The notes: generated by a model from the letters alone, not told the origin. A DNA stretch of 64,000 nucleotides from an uncultured Clostridia bacterium (GCA_934476075.1 CAKSNH010000009.1:36416-100415); one strand, 5' to 3'. Shown: positions 32,930 through 43,009, numbered from the stretch's first letter. Made by a program: numbers and translations.

Positions 32930-34830
32930 CAAACTCCCTCCATTTCAAGCTGTAAGAGTTCCCAATCCTCATACAAAGTTTCAAGTTCCGCATTCAGCTC
33001 ATCTGCCTGCTTTGTTATCTCCATGGCTTTCACATAATCCATAGCTACCTCCGGAGATGCAAGTTCATTGTTTAACCCGTCAATCTTTTCCTCAACCTCG
33101 GCTATACGCTTTTCGGTTTTCGCAAACTGATTTTGTACCTTACGCTTTTGTGCCGCAATACGCTTTTGCTCCTGATAATCATTAGCCTTCGTTTCGGTCT
33201 TTTTAACGGCTGTTTCCTCTGTATTTTTCTTTTTCTCGGCATAATCGTCATATCCGCCGTCATAGCTTGTGATACCGTCTTTCTCCATGTGCAGTATGCG
33301 TGTACTCAATTTATTGATAAAATAACGGTCATGCGATACCACAATCATAGTCCCGTCATATTCGGCAAGTGCATTTTCCAACGCTTCCCTTGACGCAATA
33401 TCCAAATGGTTTGTAGGCTCGTCCATGATTAATACATTATGTTCTTTGAGCATAAGTTTAACCAATTCCACTCTCGCACGCTCACCGCCCGACAATTTCG
33501 CTATTTCCTTAAACACATCATCACCACGGAACAAAAATGTCGCTATCGCATTTCGTATCTGCGTCTGCGTCAGTTTTGGGAACTCGTCCCACACCTCGTC
33601 AATGATAGTCTTGTCCATATGCAGATTTTCCTGTATCTGGTCATAATAACCTATATGAATATTACTGCCTATCTTGTACTCACCGCAGTCGGGTTCATAC
33701 TGCCCCATCAGGATTTTCAGGAATGTAGTTTTTCCGCAGCCGTTAGGTCCGAGCAAAAATACACGCTCCCCCTTTGTAATATGCACATCGGCATTTTTGA
33801 AAATAACGTTGCCGTCAAAACTTTTGCCCAAACCGTTAGTTATCACGACATCATTTCCGCCGCCCGGCATCGCCTTAAAACTAAATCGCAAATCCGCCGT
33901 TTTTTCATCGGGCTTGTCCAATTTTTCCTCTAATTTTTCAATAACCTTCATTTTGCTTTCGGCGGTTTTGATATTCTTTTCTCTGTTCCATCTTCGCTGC
34001 TGCTCAACAATACCCTCCAAACGCTCAATCTCACGTCTTGTATTTTCATATTCACGCTCCTGCGTTTTGCGGTCAATCTCACGCTGTGCATTAAACGCAC
34101 TGTAATTACCGCTCATTGAATAGAACTTTGAATTTTCAAGCGAAAATGTTTTGTTTGTAACCCTGTCCAGAAAATAACGGTCATGCGATATAACAATAAA
34201 TGCGTGCTTGTAGTTACGCAAAAAATCTTCAAGCCAGCTTACCGAGTCTATATCCAAATGGTTTGTAGGCTCGTCCAGCAATAATAAATTCACATCGGAC
34301 AATAATATCTTGCCAAGCTCAACCCGTGTTTTCTGTCCTCCGCTAAGCGTCGATACATCTTTGTCAAACTCGTCCTCCGAAAAGCCCAGTCCCGTAAGAG
34401 TTGCCTTAATCTTGCTTTTATAGAACGCACCGTCAAGCTCCATAAACCGTTCGTTAAGCTCGTGCTGTCTTGCAACAAGTTTGTCAATGTCGCCTTTGTT
34501 ATATTCAATGTCCAAGCGAATATCGTCAAGCTCCTGTTCAATGCGTATAACCTCGTCAAATACCGTCAATAATTCTTCCATTATAGTCTTGTTTGAGTCG
34601 GCACACGAATACTGCTCCAAATAGCCTATTTTGGTAAGCTTATTTTTGAAAAGCTCACCGCCCTCATATTCCATTTCGCCCGTTATAATTTTTATCAGCG
34701 TGGACTTGCCCGCACCGTTCTCACCGACAAATCCTATTTTATCATTATCGTCAATCTGAAACGAAACACCGTCAAACAGTGTTTCGTCCCCGAACATTTT
34801 CTTCAAATTACCGGCATTTAATAAAACCAA
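32929..34830 (-). CDS. ABC-F family ATPase
   Basis: A 633-residue soluble protein with two ABC domains: GENGAGKST and LSGGQKTRVELGK in the first, GPNGCGKTT and LSGGERARVELVK in the second, each with DEPTNHLD. There are no membrane segments. The charged linker between the domains and the coiled C-terminal extension (EEKIDGLNNELASPE) are usual for translation-acting ABC-F proteins of the YdiF/Uup kind, which bind the ribosomal E site. It begins with TTG at 34830 after GGTGATAG. Whether it protects from an antibiotic or relieves stalling cannot be told. Confidence 0.93.
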   Translation of the reverse strand: MVLLNAGNLKKMFGDETLFDGVSFQIDDNDKIGFVGENGAGKSTLIKIITGEMEYEGGELFKNKLTKIGYLEQYSCADSNKTIMEELLTVFDEVIRIEQELDDIRLDIEYNKGDIDKLVARQHELNERFMELDGAFYKSKIKATLTGLGFSEDEFDKDVSTLSGGQKTRVELGKILLSDVNLLLLDEPTNHLDIDSVSWLEDFLRNYKHAFIVISHDRYFLDRVTNKTFSLENSKFYSMSGNYSAFNAQREIDRKTQEREYENTRREIERLEGIVEQQRRWNREKNIKTAESKMKVIEKLEEKLDKPDEKTADLRFSFKAMPGGGNDVVITNGLGKSFDGNVIFKNADVHITKGERVFLLGPNGCGKTTFLKILMGQYEPDCGEYKIGSNIHIGYYDQIQENLHMDKTIIDEVWDEFPKLTQTQIRNAIATFLFRGDDVFKEIAKLSGGERARVELVKLMLKEHNVLIMDEPTNHLDIASREALENALAEYDGTMIVVSHDRYFINKLSTRILHMEKDGITSYDGGYDDYAEKKKNTEETAVKKTETKANDYQEQKRIAAQKRKVQNQFAKTEKRIAEVEEKIDGLNNELASPEVAMDYVKAMEITKQADELNAELETLYEDWELLQLEMEGV

Positions 34831-34840
34831 ATTCTATCAC

Positions 34841-35980
34841 CTAAACTTCCGTAGCCATCATAGGCTCAATGTAGTTATGCAGAATACTGTATCCGTAATA
34901 CAAGTCCGGACACCATCTTCCGCCCAAATCCTCCAAATTCTTTACCGTTCCCGCCCATGTCAGTTTCGCCACAACATTATATCTTCCGTGCGGTTCGCCA
35001 ATCGGTTTAAGTCCGATATATGCACTCATATGATTGAAATGTGCTCTTACACCGTCATCAGGTGTGGCAAATGTTTCATGGTCATAGGTTGTGTCGCCCG
35101 TTGCGGTTGTTGTCTTTATACCTGCCCAGTTATTCTGTTCCGGTAAAACCGCTCCCGTATATTTACCGAAATTCGTTTCCTTTGCAGCCTGTGCATACAG
35201 CAATTCGGGACGTATACCAGTTATCTCGCCGTATTTCCAGTATGTATCCGCAATATCTATAAATATCTGTGCCGCACCACGGCTTTCCGCCCATTTTTTA
35301 GCCTGTTCAACCGTAACCTGTGCCGCTCCGACAAGCGGTGTTTCGGAATATTTCACACCTAAATCCAATGTAAGTTTTCCCGCCTGCGACTGTTTAACTC
35401 TGTACAATAATGTGCATACTTCCGCTCTTGTAAGCAAATCATTCGGTCTTAACATTCCGTCCGAGCCTTTCATATATCCACGCTCAACCGCTATACACAA
35501 GTACTTTTTATAATCTTCGTCAACTTCCTTATAGTCGCTGAAATTGTAATCCAAAATATCTCTGTTTCGGATATTGCCCGCCGTCAATCCCGATGCCAAT
35601 ACCAAATATGCTGCAAATTCCTGACGTGTCACATTCTCCGTCGGATTAAATTTCTCATTTTGTTTAATCATAAATCTCGAAAATGTATTAATGTAATTGT
35701 ATGACCATCTGTCAGGCAATACATCTGTATATGCAATCGGTACTGCTTCTTCCGACGGCTGAATGTTAAATGTTTCAATCAGCATTTTTGTCATCTGTTC
35801 ACGGGTAAGATTCGACCCAAGAGCCAAATCACCGTTGCCCATACCCTGCATTATTCCGTTTGTTGTGCAATATTTCACACCATTAGCCGCCCATTCATAT
35901 TCCGCAAATACCGATGTCTGCATTGTTATGATGCCGGATATTAACACACATAATACCGCACTTTTTATCTTTCTGTTCAA
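34841..35980 (-). CDS. SLH-domain protein with C-terminal glucosaminidase-like (GH73-like) domain
   Basis: A 379-residue exported wall protein. The signal peptide covers about 1-27. SLH-type modules follow (GVKYCTTNGIMQGMGNGDLAL, TRQEFAAYLVLASG, AVERGYMKGSDGMLRPNDLLTRAE). From about 225 to the end, ITGIRPELLYAQAAKETNFG with the later NNWAGIKTT resembles the lysozyme-fold GH73 N-acetylglucosaminidase domain; Glu in AKETNFG is the likely catalytic acid. The start is TTG at 35980, seven bases after AGGAGG; an earlier in-frame start would overlap dacF. With dacF upstream (11 bases), this is a peptidoglycan-remodelling pair. Confidence 0.85.
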   Translation of the reverse strand: MNRKIKSAVLCVLISGIITMQTSVFAEYEWAANGVKYCTTNGIMQGMGNGDLALGSNLTREQMTKMLIETFNIQPSEEAVPIAYTDVLPDRWSYNYINTFSRFMIKQNEKFNPTENVTRQEFAAYLVLASGLTAGNIRNRDILDYNFSDYKEVDEDYKKYLCIAVERGYMKGSDGMLRPNDLLTRAEVCTLLYRVKQSQAGKLTLDLGVKYSETPLVGAAQVTVEQAKKWAESRGAAQIFIDIADTYWKYGEITGIRPELLYAQAAKETNFGKYTGAVLPEQNNWAGIKTTTATGDTTYDHETFATPDDGVRAHFNHMSAYIGLKPIGEPHGRYNVVAKLTWAGTVKNLEDLGGRWCPDLYYGYSILHNYIEPMMATEV

Positions 35981-35991
35981 AACTATTCCTC

Positions 35992-37131
35992 CTATTGTTT
36001 GTTCAACCAGCATTTGAATACGTCACCGAGCATAGCCGCAAACGATTTTTTCGCCGCACCCTCACCGGCAACAATATCTATACTTCCTATAACTTCATTA
36101 TCCGATAAAAGCTCCAATTTACCGATAACCTCGCCTTTTTCAACCGGAGCCGTCAAATTCTCCTGAAACTGTACATTACGCTCAACCTCTTTGTTTGAGC
36201 CCTTATCCACCAAAAACGCAAATTCATTTTTTGCCACCGCATTTATCGACGCTCTGTCGCCTTTCGACACAGAAACATCTCCCAACACTTCCTCCTGTAC
36301 AACCGCCTGTTTTACTGCATAATTTGCAAATCCGTAATCGAGCAGTGTGCTCGCACCCGCAAATCTGTCCTTTGATGACGGAGCACCAAGCACCACCGCA
36401 ATAAGCTGCATATTATCACGCTTTGCCGCAGCCGACAGACAGCACAGTGCCTTTGATGTAGAACCCGTTTTAAGTCCGTTTGCACCCTTGTAAAAACGCA
36501 CTAATTTATTTGTATTTGCAAGCTGTGTTTTGCCGTCACGAAGGGAGTCCATCCAAATGGTTGTATACTCAAATATTTTCTCATGCTTTAATAATTCTCT
36601 TGACATTATCGCAACATCTCTCGCACTTGAATAATGACCGTCTGTATCCAGACCGTTTGTGTTCATAAAACTGCTGTTTTCCATACCCAGTTCTTTTGCT
36701 TTTTCATTCATCATAGCGACAAATCCGCTTTCGCTGCCGGCTATAAATTCAGCCATTGCAACCGCACCGTCATTCGCCGACGCCACCGCAATACCTTTTA
36801 ACATATCGCTGACCGTAAACTGTTCGCCCGTTTCCAAAAACATTGTCGAACCGCCCATGCTCATGGCACGTTCACTCACGGTTACCATATCGTCAAGAGC
36901 GATTTTTCCGCTGTCAACCGCCTCCATTATCAAAAGCATTGTCATTATCTTTGTAACGCTTGCAATCGGCAGCTGCTCATCGGCATTATTCTCATATAAA
37001 ACCTTGCCCGTAGACATTTCCATAAGTATCGACGCTTTTGCATTAATGCTGAGTTCCTCCGCAGACACAAGCAGATTGCAGTTTAGCGTTATCATAATCA
37101 CCGCACATAACAGACAAATTATTTTTTTCAT
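35992..37131 (-). CDS. dacF: Serine-type D-Ala-D-Ala carboxypeptidase (DacF/PBP5 type)
   Basis: Trims the terminal D-Ala of peptidoglycan stem peptides, outside the membrane. The 379-residue protein has a signal peptide (1-24) and the penicillin-binding motifs SVTK (SxxK), SAN (SxN) and LKTGST (KTG), in the right order. The C-terminal domain from about 270 is the PBP5-like stalk, ending with an amphipathic helix (FAAMLGDVFKCWLNKQ) that can anchor it. dacF lies near xerD and spoIIM in B. subtilis too, which supports the sporulation-linked name, though a general DacA role is possible. Confidence 0.92.
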   Translation of the reverse strand: MKKIICLLCAVIMITLNCNLLVSAEELSINAKASILMEMSTGKVLYENNADEQLPIASVTKIMTMLLIMEAVDSGKIALDDMVTVSERAMSMGGSTMFLETGEQFTVSDMLKGIAVASANDGAVAMAEFIAGSESGFVAMMNEKAKELGMENSSFMNTNGLDTDGHYSSARDVAIMSRELLKHEKIFEYTTIWMDSLRDGKTQLANTNKLVRFYKGANGLKTGSTSKALCCLSAAAKRDNMQLIAVVLGAPSSKDRFAGASTLLDYGFANYAVKQAVVQEEVLGDVSVSKGDRASINAVAKNEFAFLVDKGSNKEVERNVQFQENLTAPVEKGEVIGKLELLSDNEVIGSIDIVAGEGAAKKSFAAMLGDVFKCWLNKQ

Positions 37132-37209
37132 GGTATATCCAATCCTTTCATAAAAAGAATGTTTTATACCATATGTTATGCACGCATTTTAAATACTATT
37201 CTACTTTAA

Positions 37210-38097
37210 TTATGCTCTCGGATGTGCCTTTGCATAAATATCTTTTAATTTACTGTTCATCAAATGCGAATAAATCTGTGTGGACGAAATATCCGAATGA
37301 CCGAGCATCTCCTGTATCGACTTCAAATCCGCTCCGTTTTCCAGCAAATGTGCCGCAAACGAATGGCGAAGCGTATGCGGTGTAATATCTGTTTTGATAT
37401 TGGCTTGTTTTTGATACTGCTTTATAATCTTCCAAAATCCCTGTCTTGTAAGACGTGAACCGTTGCAGTTTACAAACAATGCCTCCTCATACTCCGACTT
37501 TATCATATCGTCACGGGCATACTCAAAATACTCGTTTAACGCTTTGATTGCCATATGTCCGATAGGCACAATTCTGTCCTGTTTGTTTCCGCTGCACTTC
37601 AAAAATCCGATACCCAAATTAACGTCCGATATATTAAGATTTATAAGCTCCGACACCCGTATCCCCGTTGCATACAAAAGTTCAAGCATCGCCTTGTCAC
37701 GATAACCCTTACAATCAACGCATTTCGGTTGGTCAAGCAGTAAATCCACTTCCCTGTTTGTCAAAATCTGAGGGAGCTTTCTCTCAACGTGCGGTGCTTC
37801 CAAATTCATTGTAGGGTCTTTTTTTATCTGTCCGATACCCACAAGATATATGTAAAACGACCTGATTGACGCAAGCGAACGTGAAATTGTAGATGTGGCA
37901 CGTCCTTGTTTTTGCAGGTACAAAAGATATGTAAGAACTGTTGTCTTGGTTGTTGCCGACAAATCGGTTATATCTTTGCTTTTTAAATATGCCAGATACT
38001 GCGATACATCTCGGCTATATGACTCTACGGTATTATGCGACTTGTTCTTATCCGTCAGCATATATCCTGCAAAACCATTTACATAATCCTGCAACAT
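37210..38097 (-). CDS. xerD: Tyrosine recombinase, XerD type
   Basis: Site-specific recombinase expected to resolve chromosome dimers at dif. The 295-residue protein has the N-terminal SAM-like domain (YVNGFAGYMLTDKNKSHNTVESYSRD) and the catalytic residues: Arg in ATGIRVSELINL, HTLRHSFAAHLL (HxxR), LGHSDISSTQIYSHL (His and the nucleophilic Tyr). The neighbourhood (dacF, spoIIM) is that of chromosomal xerD in Bacillota, not of an integrative element; no attachment sites were seen. Confidence 0.92.
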   Translation of the reverse strand: MLQDYVNGFAGYMLTDKNKSHNTVESYSRDVSQYLAYLKSKDITDLSATTKTTVLTYLLYLQKQGRATSTISRSLASIRSFYIYLVGIGQIKKDPTMNLEAPHVERKLPQILTNREVDLLLDQPKCVDCKGYRDKAMLELLYATGIRVSELINLNISDVNLGIGFLKCSGNKQDRIVPIGHMAIKALNEYFEYARDDMIKSEYEEALFVNCNGSRLTRQGFWKIIKQYQKQANIKTDITPHTLRHSFAAHLLENGADLKSIQEMLGHSDISSTQIYSHLMNSKLKDIYAKAHPRA

Positions 38098-38236
38098 ATA
38101 ATTTCTCTCCTTTTCAAAATAAATATCACTTTTGATTATTCGTTATGTAGAGTTTACATAATAATAGTATACCACAATTTTTTTATTTGTATAGACTTTT
38201 TTCTATTTTTATTTACGAAAAAATCAAACAAATCTA

Positions 38237-38821
38237 TCATTTTATTACATTTTGTATTACTGTTTTCATAATTGACGTTGTGATATATCCGTCCGCCGCC
38301 GCACTTATGCACAATAATATGTACACTATTACCGATAAAATTATATATCCGCCCAAAATGTGACGCTCTCGCCTGTGCACATTGGCAGACATTCCCGCCG
38401 AAACCACGCAAAAAAATATCAGCGACGGTATCAGAATTATATTCATCGGAATATTGCTGAGTGCAAGCCACATTCCGCAAACCCCGTAAAACTTGATAAA
38501 TGCCGCCATGGTAAACCCCGTAACAAAGCCTTTCACCATCATGCAAAGTCCGCACACTATATATCCGAGTCCGAAAAATCCGGCTAAAAAAATCACTATA
38601 AACATTTTTGAATTTATGCACAGTGATTTTTTCATAACTTCAAAATTATTCGTTTCGTTCGTAAACTGAGCAAAAAACTCCGACAGATATTCCTTTAAGC
38701 TATTGTTGATACTGGCGCCCGTATACGCACACATAAACGCACCGGTACAAATGCCGATAACAAAGCATATCACAAATACCGCACCTATAACATAATGTTT
38801 TCTGTCTTTCACTTTTGTCAA
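38237..38821 (-). CDS. spoIIM: Stage II sporulation protein M
   Basis: Part of the SpoIIDMP machine that drives engulfment and septal peptidoglycan hydrolysis in the mother cell. The 194-residue integral membrane protein has five hydrophobic segments (YVIGAVFVICFVIGICTGAF, MFIVIFLAGFFGLGYIVCGL, TMAAFIKFYGVCGMWLALS, MNIILIPSLIFFCVVSAGM, GGYIILSVIVYILLCIS). The start is probably TTG at 38821, six bases after GAGGGGTG; a GTG nine bases earlier overlaps that site. The expected sigma-E promoter was not identified. Confidence 0.9.
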   Translation of the reverse strand: MTKVKDRKHYVIGAVFVICFVIGICTGAFMCAYTGASINNSLKEYLSEFFAQFTNETNNFEVMKKSLCINSKMFIVIFLAGFFGLGYIVCGLCMMVKGFVTGFTMAAFIKFYGVCGMWLALSNIPMNIILIPSLIFFCVVSAGMSANVHRRERHILGGYIILSVIVYILLCISAAADGYITTSIMKTVIQNVIK

Positions 38822-38903
38822 GATGTCCACCCCTCATATCAATAGTATGATATATGTCTATGCGTTTTGTCGGGGCGTTATTCTAACAAGTTTACAATAA
38901 TCG

Positions 38904-41480
38904 TTAATTAAGAAATTTCCTTATAGTATTTTCAATATCCTCAACCTCTTTGCGGAACGAATCCGCCGAAACACGGATTGCACCGTTGCCGAGAATGATA
39001 ATCTGTTCCAAATTATCCGACGTTGCAACCCTTACTCTATGTTTCCTTCCTATCTCGTGCGTCACCTTTTCAATATACATATCTGCGGTTTCCGCCTCTT
39101 TTGTGTAAACCACCGTTATATTGTGGAACTGTTCAACCTCGCCTTTATTGCCTTTTACCTTGTATGCGTCAAACACAAGTATAAGCTTGCACTGCTTAAA
39201 TCCTTGATAATTGCATAAAATATTTATCAATTCCGTTCTCGCCGATTCAAGGCTGTCCTTTGCGATATTTTTCAAATTCTCCCACGCAAAAATTATATTA
39301 TATCCGTCAACCAATAAATATTCCGGTCCGAGCGGTATCGGTTTTGATTTTGCGGTTTTCTTCTGCTGCCCAATAGGGTTCTTTCGTGTGTGCATTGCAC
39401 TGTGCAGTTTTTGTTTTATAGGTCCGTATGTGCGTTCAAATATCTGTGCCAATTCATTGTCCGTTGCGACATTGTCCAAATATTTTCTCACTCTGTGTTC
39501 TATCTCCTGCGGTGTTTCGTCCTCGTCCTCATCAAAATTCAATCCGCTGTCAACGTGCATATAATTCGGCACTTCGTCCCATTTTACCACAAACCCCGAA
39601 CCATGCGAACAAAATACGGAATCCGCCGTATTCTCCAAATCAGCCTCACTGTCATATCCGATGCTTTCGATAACCTCATCTGCATTGTGACACTCCTCAT
39701 ATCCGCCGACCATGCAAATAAGTCTGCCCTTGCCTCGTGTATATTCGGTAACAACTTTATGATAATCACGCATTTGCGATACGGGAGCTTTTCCCAGCAG
39801 CACCGACATATCGCCTTTTGTTTCGGGCTGTGCAAATTTTCCGCCCATCTGCTGAATGTCCGTCATGGCTCGTCCTATATTTTCCGTCGGTATCTCCAAA
39901 TGAAATTCATACCACGGCTCTAATAATACGCTCTCCGCCGTCATCAATCCCTGACGTACCGCCCTGTATGTGGCTTGCCGGAAATCTCCGCCCTCGGTAT
40001 GCTTTTGATGTGCTCTGCCCGCAACCAAAGTTATTTTTATGTCGGTAATCGGCGAACCTGTCAACACTCCGACATGATTTTTTTCTTCCAAATGAGTTAG
40101 TATAAGTCTTTGCCAGTTTCTGTCCAATTCGTCCTCACTGCAATTTGATGCAAATTTTATACCGCTCCCCCGTTCCAGCGGTTCAAGCAGTAAATGCACC
40201 TCCGCATAATGTCTTAACGGCTCATAATGACCGATGCCCTCCACGGGAGCGGAAATAGTTTCTTTATATGCAATACTCCCCTGTCCGAACTCCACAATCA
40301 TCTGATAACGATTTTCAATAATACGCTTTAATATATCAAGCTGAACCTCGCCCATAAACTGCATATGTATTTCCTGTAATTGCTCATTCCAAATAATATG
40401 CAGCTGCGGTTCTTCTTCCTCTAATTTTTTCAGGTTTGCCAATGCCGTATGCACATTTGTGCCGTCCTTGATATTTACCTGATATGTCAGCACAGGTTCA
40501 AGTACGGGTATATCGGAGTCATTCTCCGCACCCAACCCCTCGCCGGCATAAGTGTGGCTTAATCCCGTAACCGCACACACCATACCGCTGTCGGCACTGT
40601 CTGCTGTTTGGAATTTCACTCCCGAATAAATGCGTATCTGATTTACCTTTTCCGCCCATTCGTCACGGCAGCCGTCCTTGCTTTTCAGCAAATCCTTAAC
40701 TTTTAACGTACCGCCCGTTATTTTAAGGTGAGTTAATCTCGCCCCACGCTCGTCCTCTGAAATTTTAAACACCTTTGCACCGAATTCATTTGCGTATGAC
40801 GGCTGTTTTGTATACTTGTCTATACCGTCCAAAAAATCGTCCACACCGTCCAATTTCAATGCCGAACCGAAATAGCATGGAAATATATTACGCTCGCAAA
40901 CCGCTTTTGCAATCAGCTCATTCGACAGTTTGCCTGTTTCAAGAAATTCGTTCATTAAATCATCGTCACACATCGCCAGATTTTCGCAAAATTCTTCGCT
41001 TTGACAATCACCGCAAAAATCCATACACCCGTCCGACAATTTTGTTTTTAGTTCGTTTAATACATTTTCTTTGTCAGTTCCGGTCAAGTCCATTTTGTTT
41101 ACAAAAATAAAAACAGGAATATTGTAGCGTATAAGCAATTTCCATAATGTTTCAGTGTGGCTCTGCACCCCGTCAGAACCGCTTATCACCAAAATAGCAT
41201 AGTCCAATACTTGCAGCGTGCGTTCCATCTCTGTTGAAAAATCCACATGTCCGGGAGTGTCAAGCAATGTAATTTCACAATCACCGTGTGACAATACCGC
41301 CTGTTTAGCAAAAATAGTAATACCTCTGTCACGCTCTATTTCATGTGTATCCAAAAAAGCATCTCCATGGTCGACACGTCCCAATTTTCTAATCTCGCCC
41401 GCACGATATAATATACTCTCCGAAAGAGTAGTCTTGCCCGAATCAACGTGTGCCAGTATGCCGATAACTAATCTTTTCAT
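38904..41480 (-). CDS. TetM/EF-G-like ribosomal GTPase fused to a C-terminal NYN (YacP/Rae1-like) nuclease domain
   Basis: An 858-residue fusion. Residues 1-230 are a translational GTPase domain (AHVDSGKTT, RGITI, DTPGHVDF, NKMD); EF-G-like domains II-V follow to about 640, nearest to the TetM/TetO ribosome-protection group. After a charged linker, residues 722-858 form an NYN/PIN domain like YacP (Rae1): LLVDGYNIIFAWEN, LILVFDAYKVKG, EAETADMYIEKV and RVATSDNLEQ hold the expected acidic metal-binding residues. Rae1 cuts mRNA in the ribosomal A site, the site TetM-like factors enter, so the fusion could be a self-delivering ribosome-associated nuclease. Tetracycline protection is possible but unproven. 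Strong start: GGGAAGA then ATG. Confidence 0.88.
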   Translation of the reverse strand: MKRLVIGILAHVDSGKTTLSESILYRAGEIRKLGRVDHGDAFLDTHEIERDRGITIFAKQAVLSHGDCEITLLDTPGHVDFSTEMERTLQVLDYAILVISGSDGVQSHTETLWKLLIRYNIPVFIFVNKMDLTGTDKENVLNELKTKLSDGCMDFCGDCQSEEFCENLAMCDDDLMNEFLETGKLSNELIAKAVCERNIFPCYFGSALKLDGVDDFLDGIDKYTKQPSYANEFGAKVFKISEDERGARLTHLKITGGTLKVKDLLKSKDGCRDEWAEKVNQIRIYSGVKFQTADSADSGMVCAVTGLSHTYAGEGLGAENDSDIPVLEPVLTYQVNIKDGTNVHTALANLKKLEEEEPQLHIIWNEQLQEIHMQFMGEVQLDILKRIIENRYQMIVEFGQGSIAYKETISAPVEGIGHYEPLRHYAEVHLLLEPLERGSGIKFASNCSEDELDRNWQRLILTHLEEKNHVGVLTGSPITDIKITLVAGRAHQKHTEGGDFRQATYRAVRQGLMTAESVLLEPWYEFHLEIPTENIGRAMTDIQQMGGKFAQPETKGDMSVLLGKAPVSQMRDYHKVVTEYTRGKGRLICMVGGYEECHNADEVIESIGYDSEADLENTADSVFCSHGSGFVVKWDEVPNYMHVDSGLNFDEDEDETPQEIEHRVRKYLDNVATDNELAQIFERTYGPIKQKLHSAMHTRKNPIGQQKKTAKSKPIPLGPEYLLVDGYNIIFAWENLKNIAKDSLESARTELINILCNYQGFKQCKLILVFDAYKVKGNKGEVEQFHNITVVYTKEAETADMYIEKVTHEIGRKHRVRVATSDNLEQIIILGNGAIRVSADSFRKEVEDIENTIRKFLN

Positions 41481-41551
41481 TATATCTTCCCATTCTATAA
41501 TATATTTCTAAATAATGATAACACATAACCGTATCAAATACAATATTTCAC

Positions 41552-41588
41552 GAAAAAAATAAGGTACAGACCAAAACCTCTGTACCTT
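41552..41588 (-). terminator. Terminator of the M18 aminopeptidase gene
   Basis: A perfect 10-bp stem AAGGTACAGA/TCTGTACCTT (41561-41570, 41579-41588) with a T-run on the minus strand. Confidence 0.85.
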
Positions 41589-41602
41589 GTATTCAGCAAA
41601 AA

Positions 41603-43009
41603 TTATCTGCAATTATAGAATGCCATGTATGACTTATACGCCATGTAAATATCGCCCTTTGCGGTCACTTCATACGGTGAGTGCATCGACAATACCGGCA
41701 CACCGCAGTCAATAACGTCAATGTTAAGATTTGCGACATACTGTGCAATAGTACCGCCGCCGCCTTGGTCTACCTTGCCCAATTCGCCCGTCTGCCAAAT
41801 GACATTGTTATCATCAAGTATCTTGCAGATGTCATATAAAAATTCCGCACTTGCGTCACTCGACTCCGACTTGCCTCTCGCACCGGTATATTTCATCAAA
41901 ATCATACCCTTGCCCGCAAAAGCAGCATTTTGCTTTTCCGAAACGCTCTCATAATTCGGGTCTACCGCAGCACCAACGTCTGACGACATACAAGTTGTAT
42001 TTGCAATTACAGTATTATACTTAATCATATCGCAGCTGCCTGTAATTTTTTGTATAGTTTCAGCCACTGCCATATCAAAGAATTTTGAAAGCATACCCGT
42101 GTTGCCTGTCGAACCGATTTCTTCCTTGTCAACAAGCAGACACATAGCAGTCTTTTTAGGATTTTCAATGTCAAAAATACTCTTTAAAGATGTGTACGCA
42201 CACACCCTGTCGTCCTGTCCGTATGCACCGACAAAGCTTCTGTCAAGACCAATATCTTTCGCCTTGAATGCAGGCACTACCTCAATCTCGGCACTTATAA
42301 AATCACGTTCGGTAATGCCGTATTTATCATTCAAAAGTTTCAGCACGTTAAACTTAACACTTTCGCTTACGTCATCGGAATATATTCCCATACCGCCGAT
42401 TAGAATGTTTAGTGCCTCGCCTTCCACGCCGTCAATCATCTTTTTAGACATTTGGTCTTTTGCAAGATGCGGCAATAAATCGGTTACACAGAATACAGGG
42501 TCGTCATCTTTTTCGCCGATTGAGATTTTCACTTTCTGACCGTCCTTTGTGAATATCACACCATGAAGTGCAAGCGGAATTGACGGCCACTGATATTTCT
42601 TAATACCGCCGTAATAGTGAGTTTTGAACAAAGCCATATCAGTGCTCTGATAAAGCGGATTTTGTTTCAAATCAAGACGAGGAGAGTCAATGTGTGCTCC
42701 GACAACATTAATACCCTTTTCAATATCTTCGCTGCCCACTACCGTAAGCAGAATATTTTTTGCTCTGTTTATTTTATAAACCTTATCGCCTGTTTTCAGC
42801 GACTCTTTTGTATCAATATTTACAAAACCGTGTTCAACCGCCATTTTCTCGGCAGTTTCCACACATTCACGTTCTGTCTTGCCTTCATTTAAGAAGTTCT
42901 TGTATTCTTCGCAAAGCTCAAACATTTCCTTTGTCTGTTCTTCGCTGATGTGCTCATACACACATTTCGGCTTATATGTCAGTGATTCATATAATTCTTT
43001 ATCTGTCAT
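41603..43009 (-). CDS. M18-family aminopeptidase
   Basis: A 468-residue dinuclear zinc aminopeptidase of the aspartyl aminopeptidase family; removes N-terminal residues from peptides in the cytoplasm. Metal and catalytic segments are in order: VVGAHIDSPRLDL (His and Asp), LLVDKEEIGSTGNTG (Glu-Glu), MSSDVGAAVDP (Asp) and PVLSMHSPYE (His). The length is typical. It stands alone, between a terminator and a 150-base spacer. Confidence 0.94.
   Translation of the reverse strand: MTDKELYESLTYKPKCVYEHISEEQTKEMFELCEEYKNFLNEGKTERECVETAEKMAVEHGFVNIDTKESLKTGDKVYKINRAKNILLTVVGSEDIEKGINVVGAHIDSPRLDLKQNPLYQSTDMALFKTHYYGGIKKYQWPSIPLALHGVIFTKDGQKVKISIGEKDDDPVFCVTDLLPHLAKDQMSKKMIDGVEGEALNILIGGMGIYSDDVSESVKFNVLKLLNDKYGITERDFISAEIEVVPAFKAKDIGLDRSFVGAYGQDDRVCAYTSLKSIFDIENPKKTAMCLLVDKEEIGSTGNTGMLSKFFDMAVAETIQKITGSCDMIKYNTVIANTTCMSSDVGAAVDPNYESVSEKQNAAFAGKGMILMKYTGARGKSESSDASAEFLYDICKILDDNNVIWQTGELGKVDQGGGGTIAQYVANLNIDVIDCGVPVLSMHSPYEVTAKGDIYMAYKSYMAFYNCR

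Noticed and set aside
36250..36265. Spo0A-like TTCGACA inside dacF
   Set aside because: It lies in coding sequence and is probably chance.
37210..38097. Integrase of an integrative element
   Set aside because: Neighbours are the conserved chromosomal set dacF and spoIIM, and no attachment-site repeats or mobile genes flank it.
38904..41480. Acquired tetM/tetO resistance gene
   Set aside because: No mobile-element context, native-looking codon use and a fused nuclease domain; resistance cannot be claimed from sequence.
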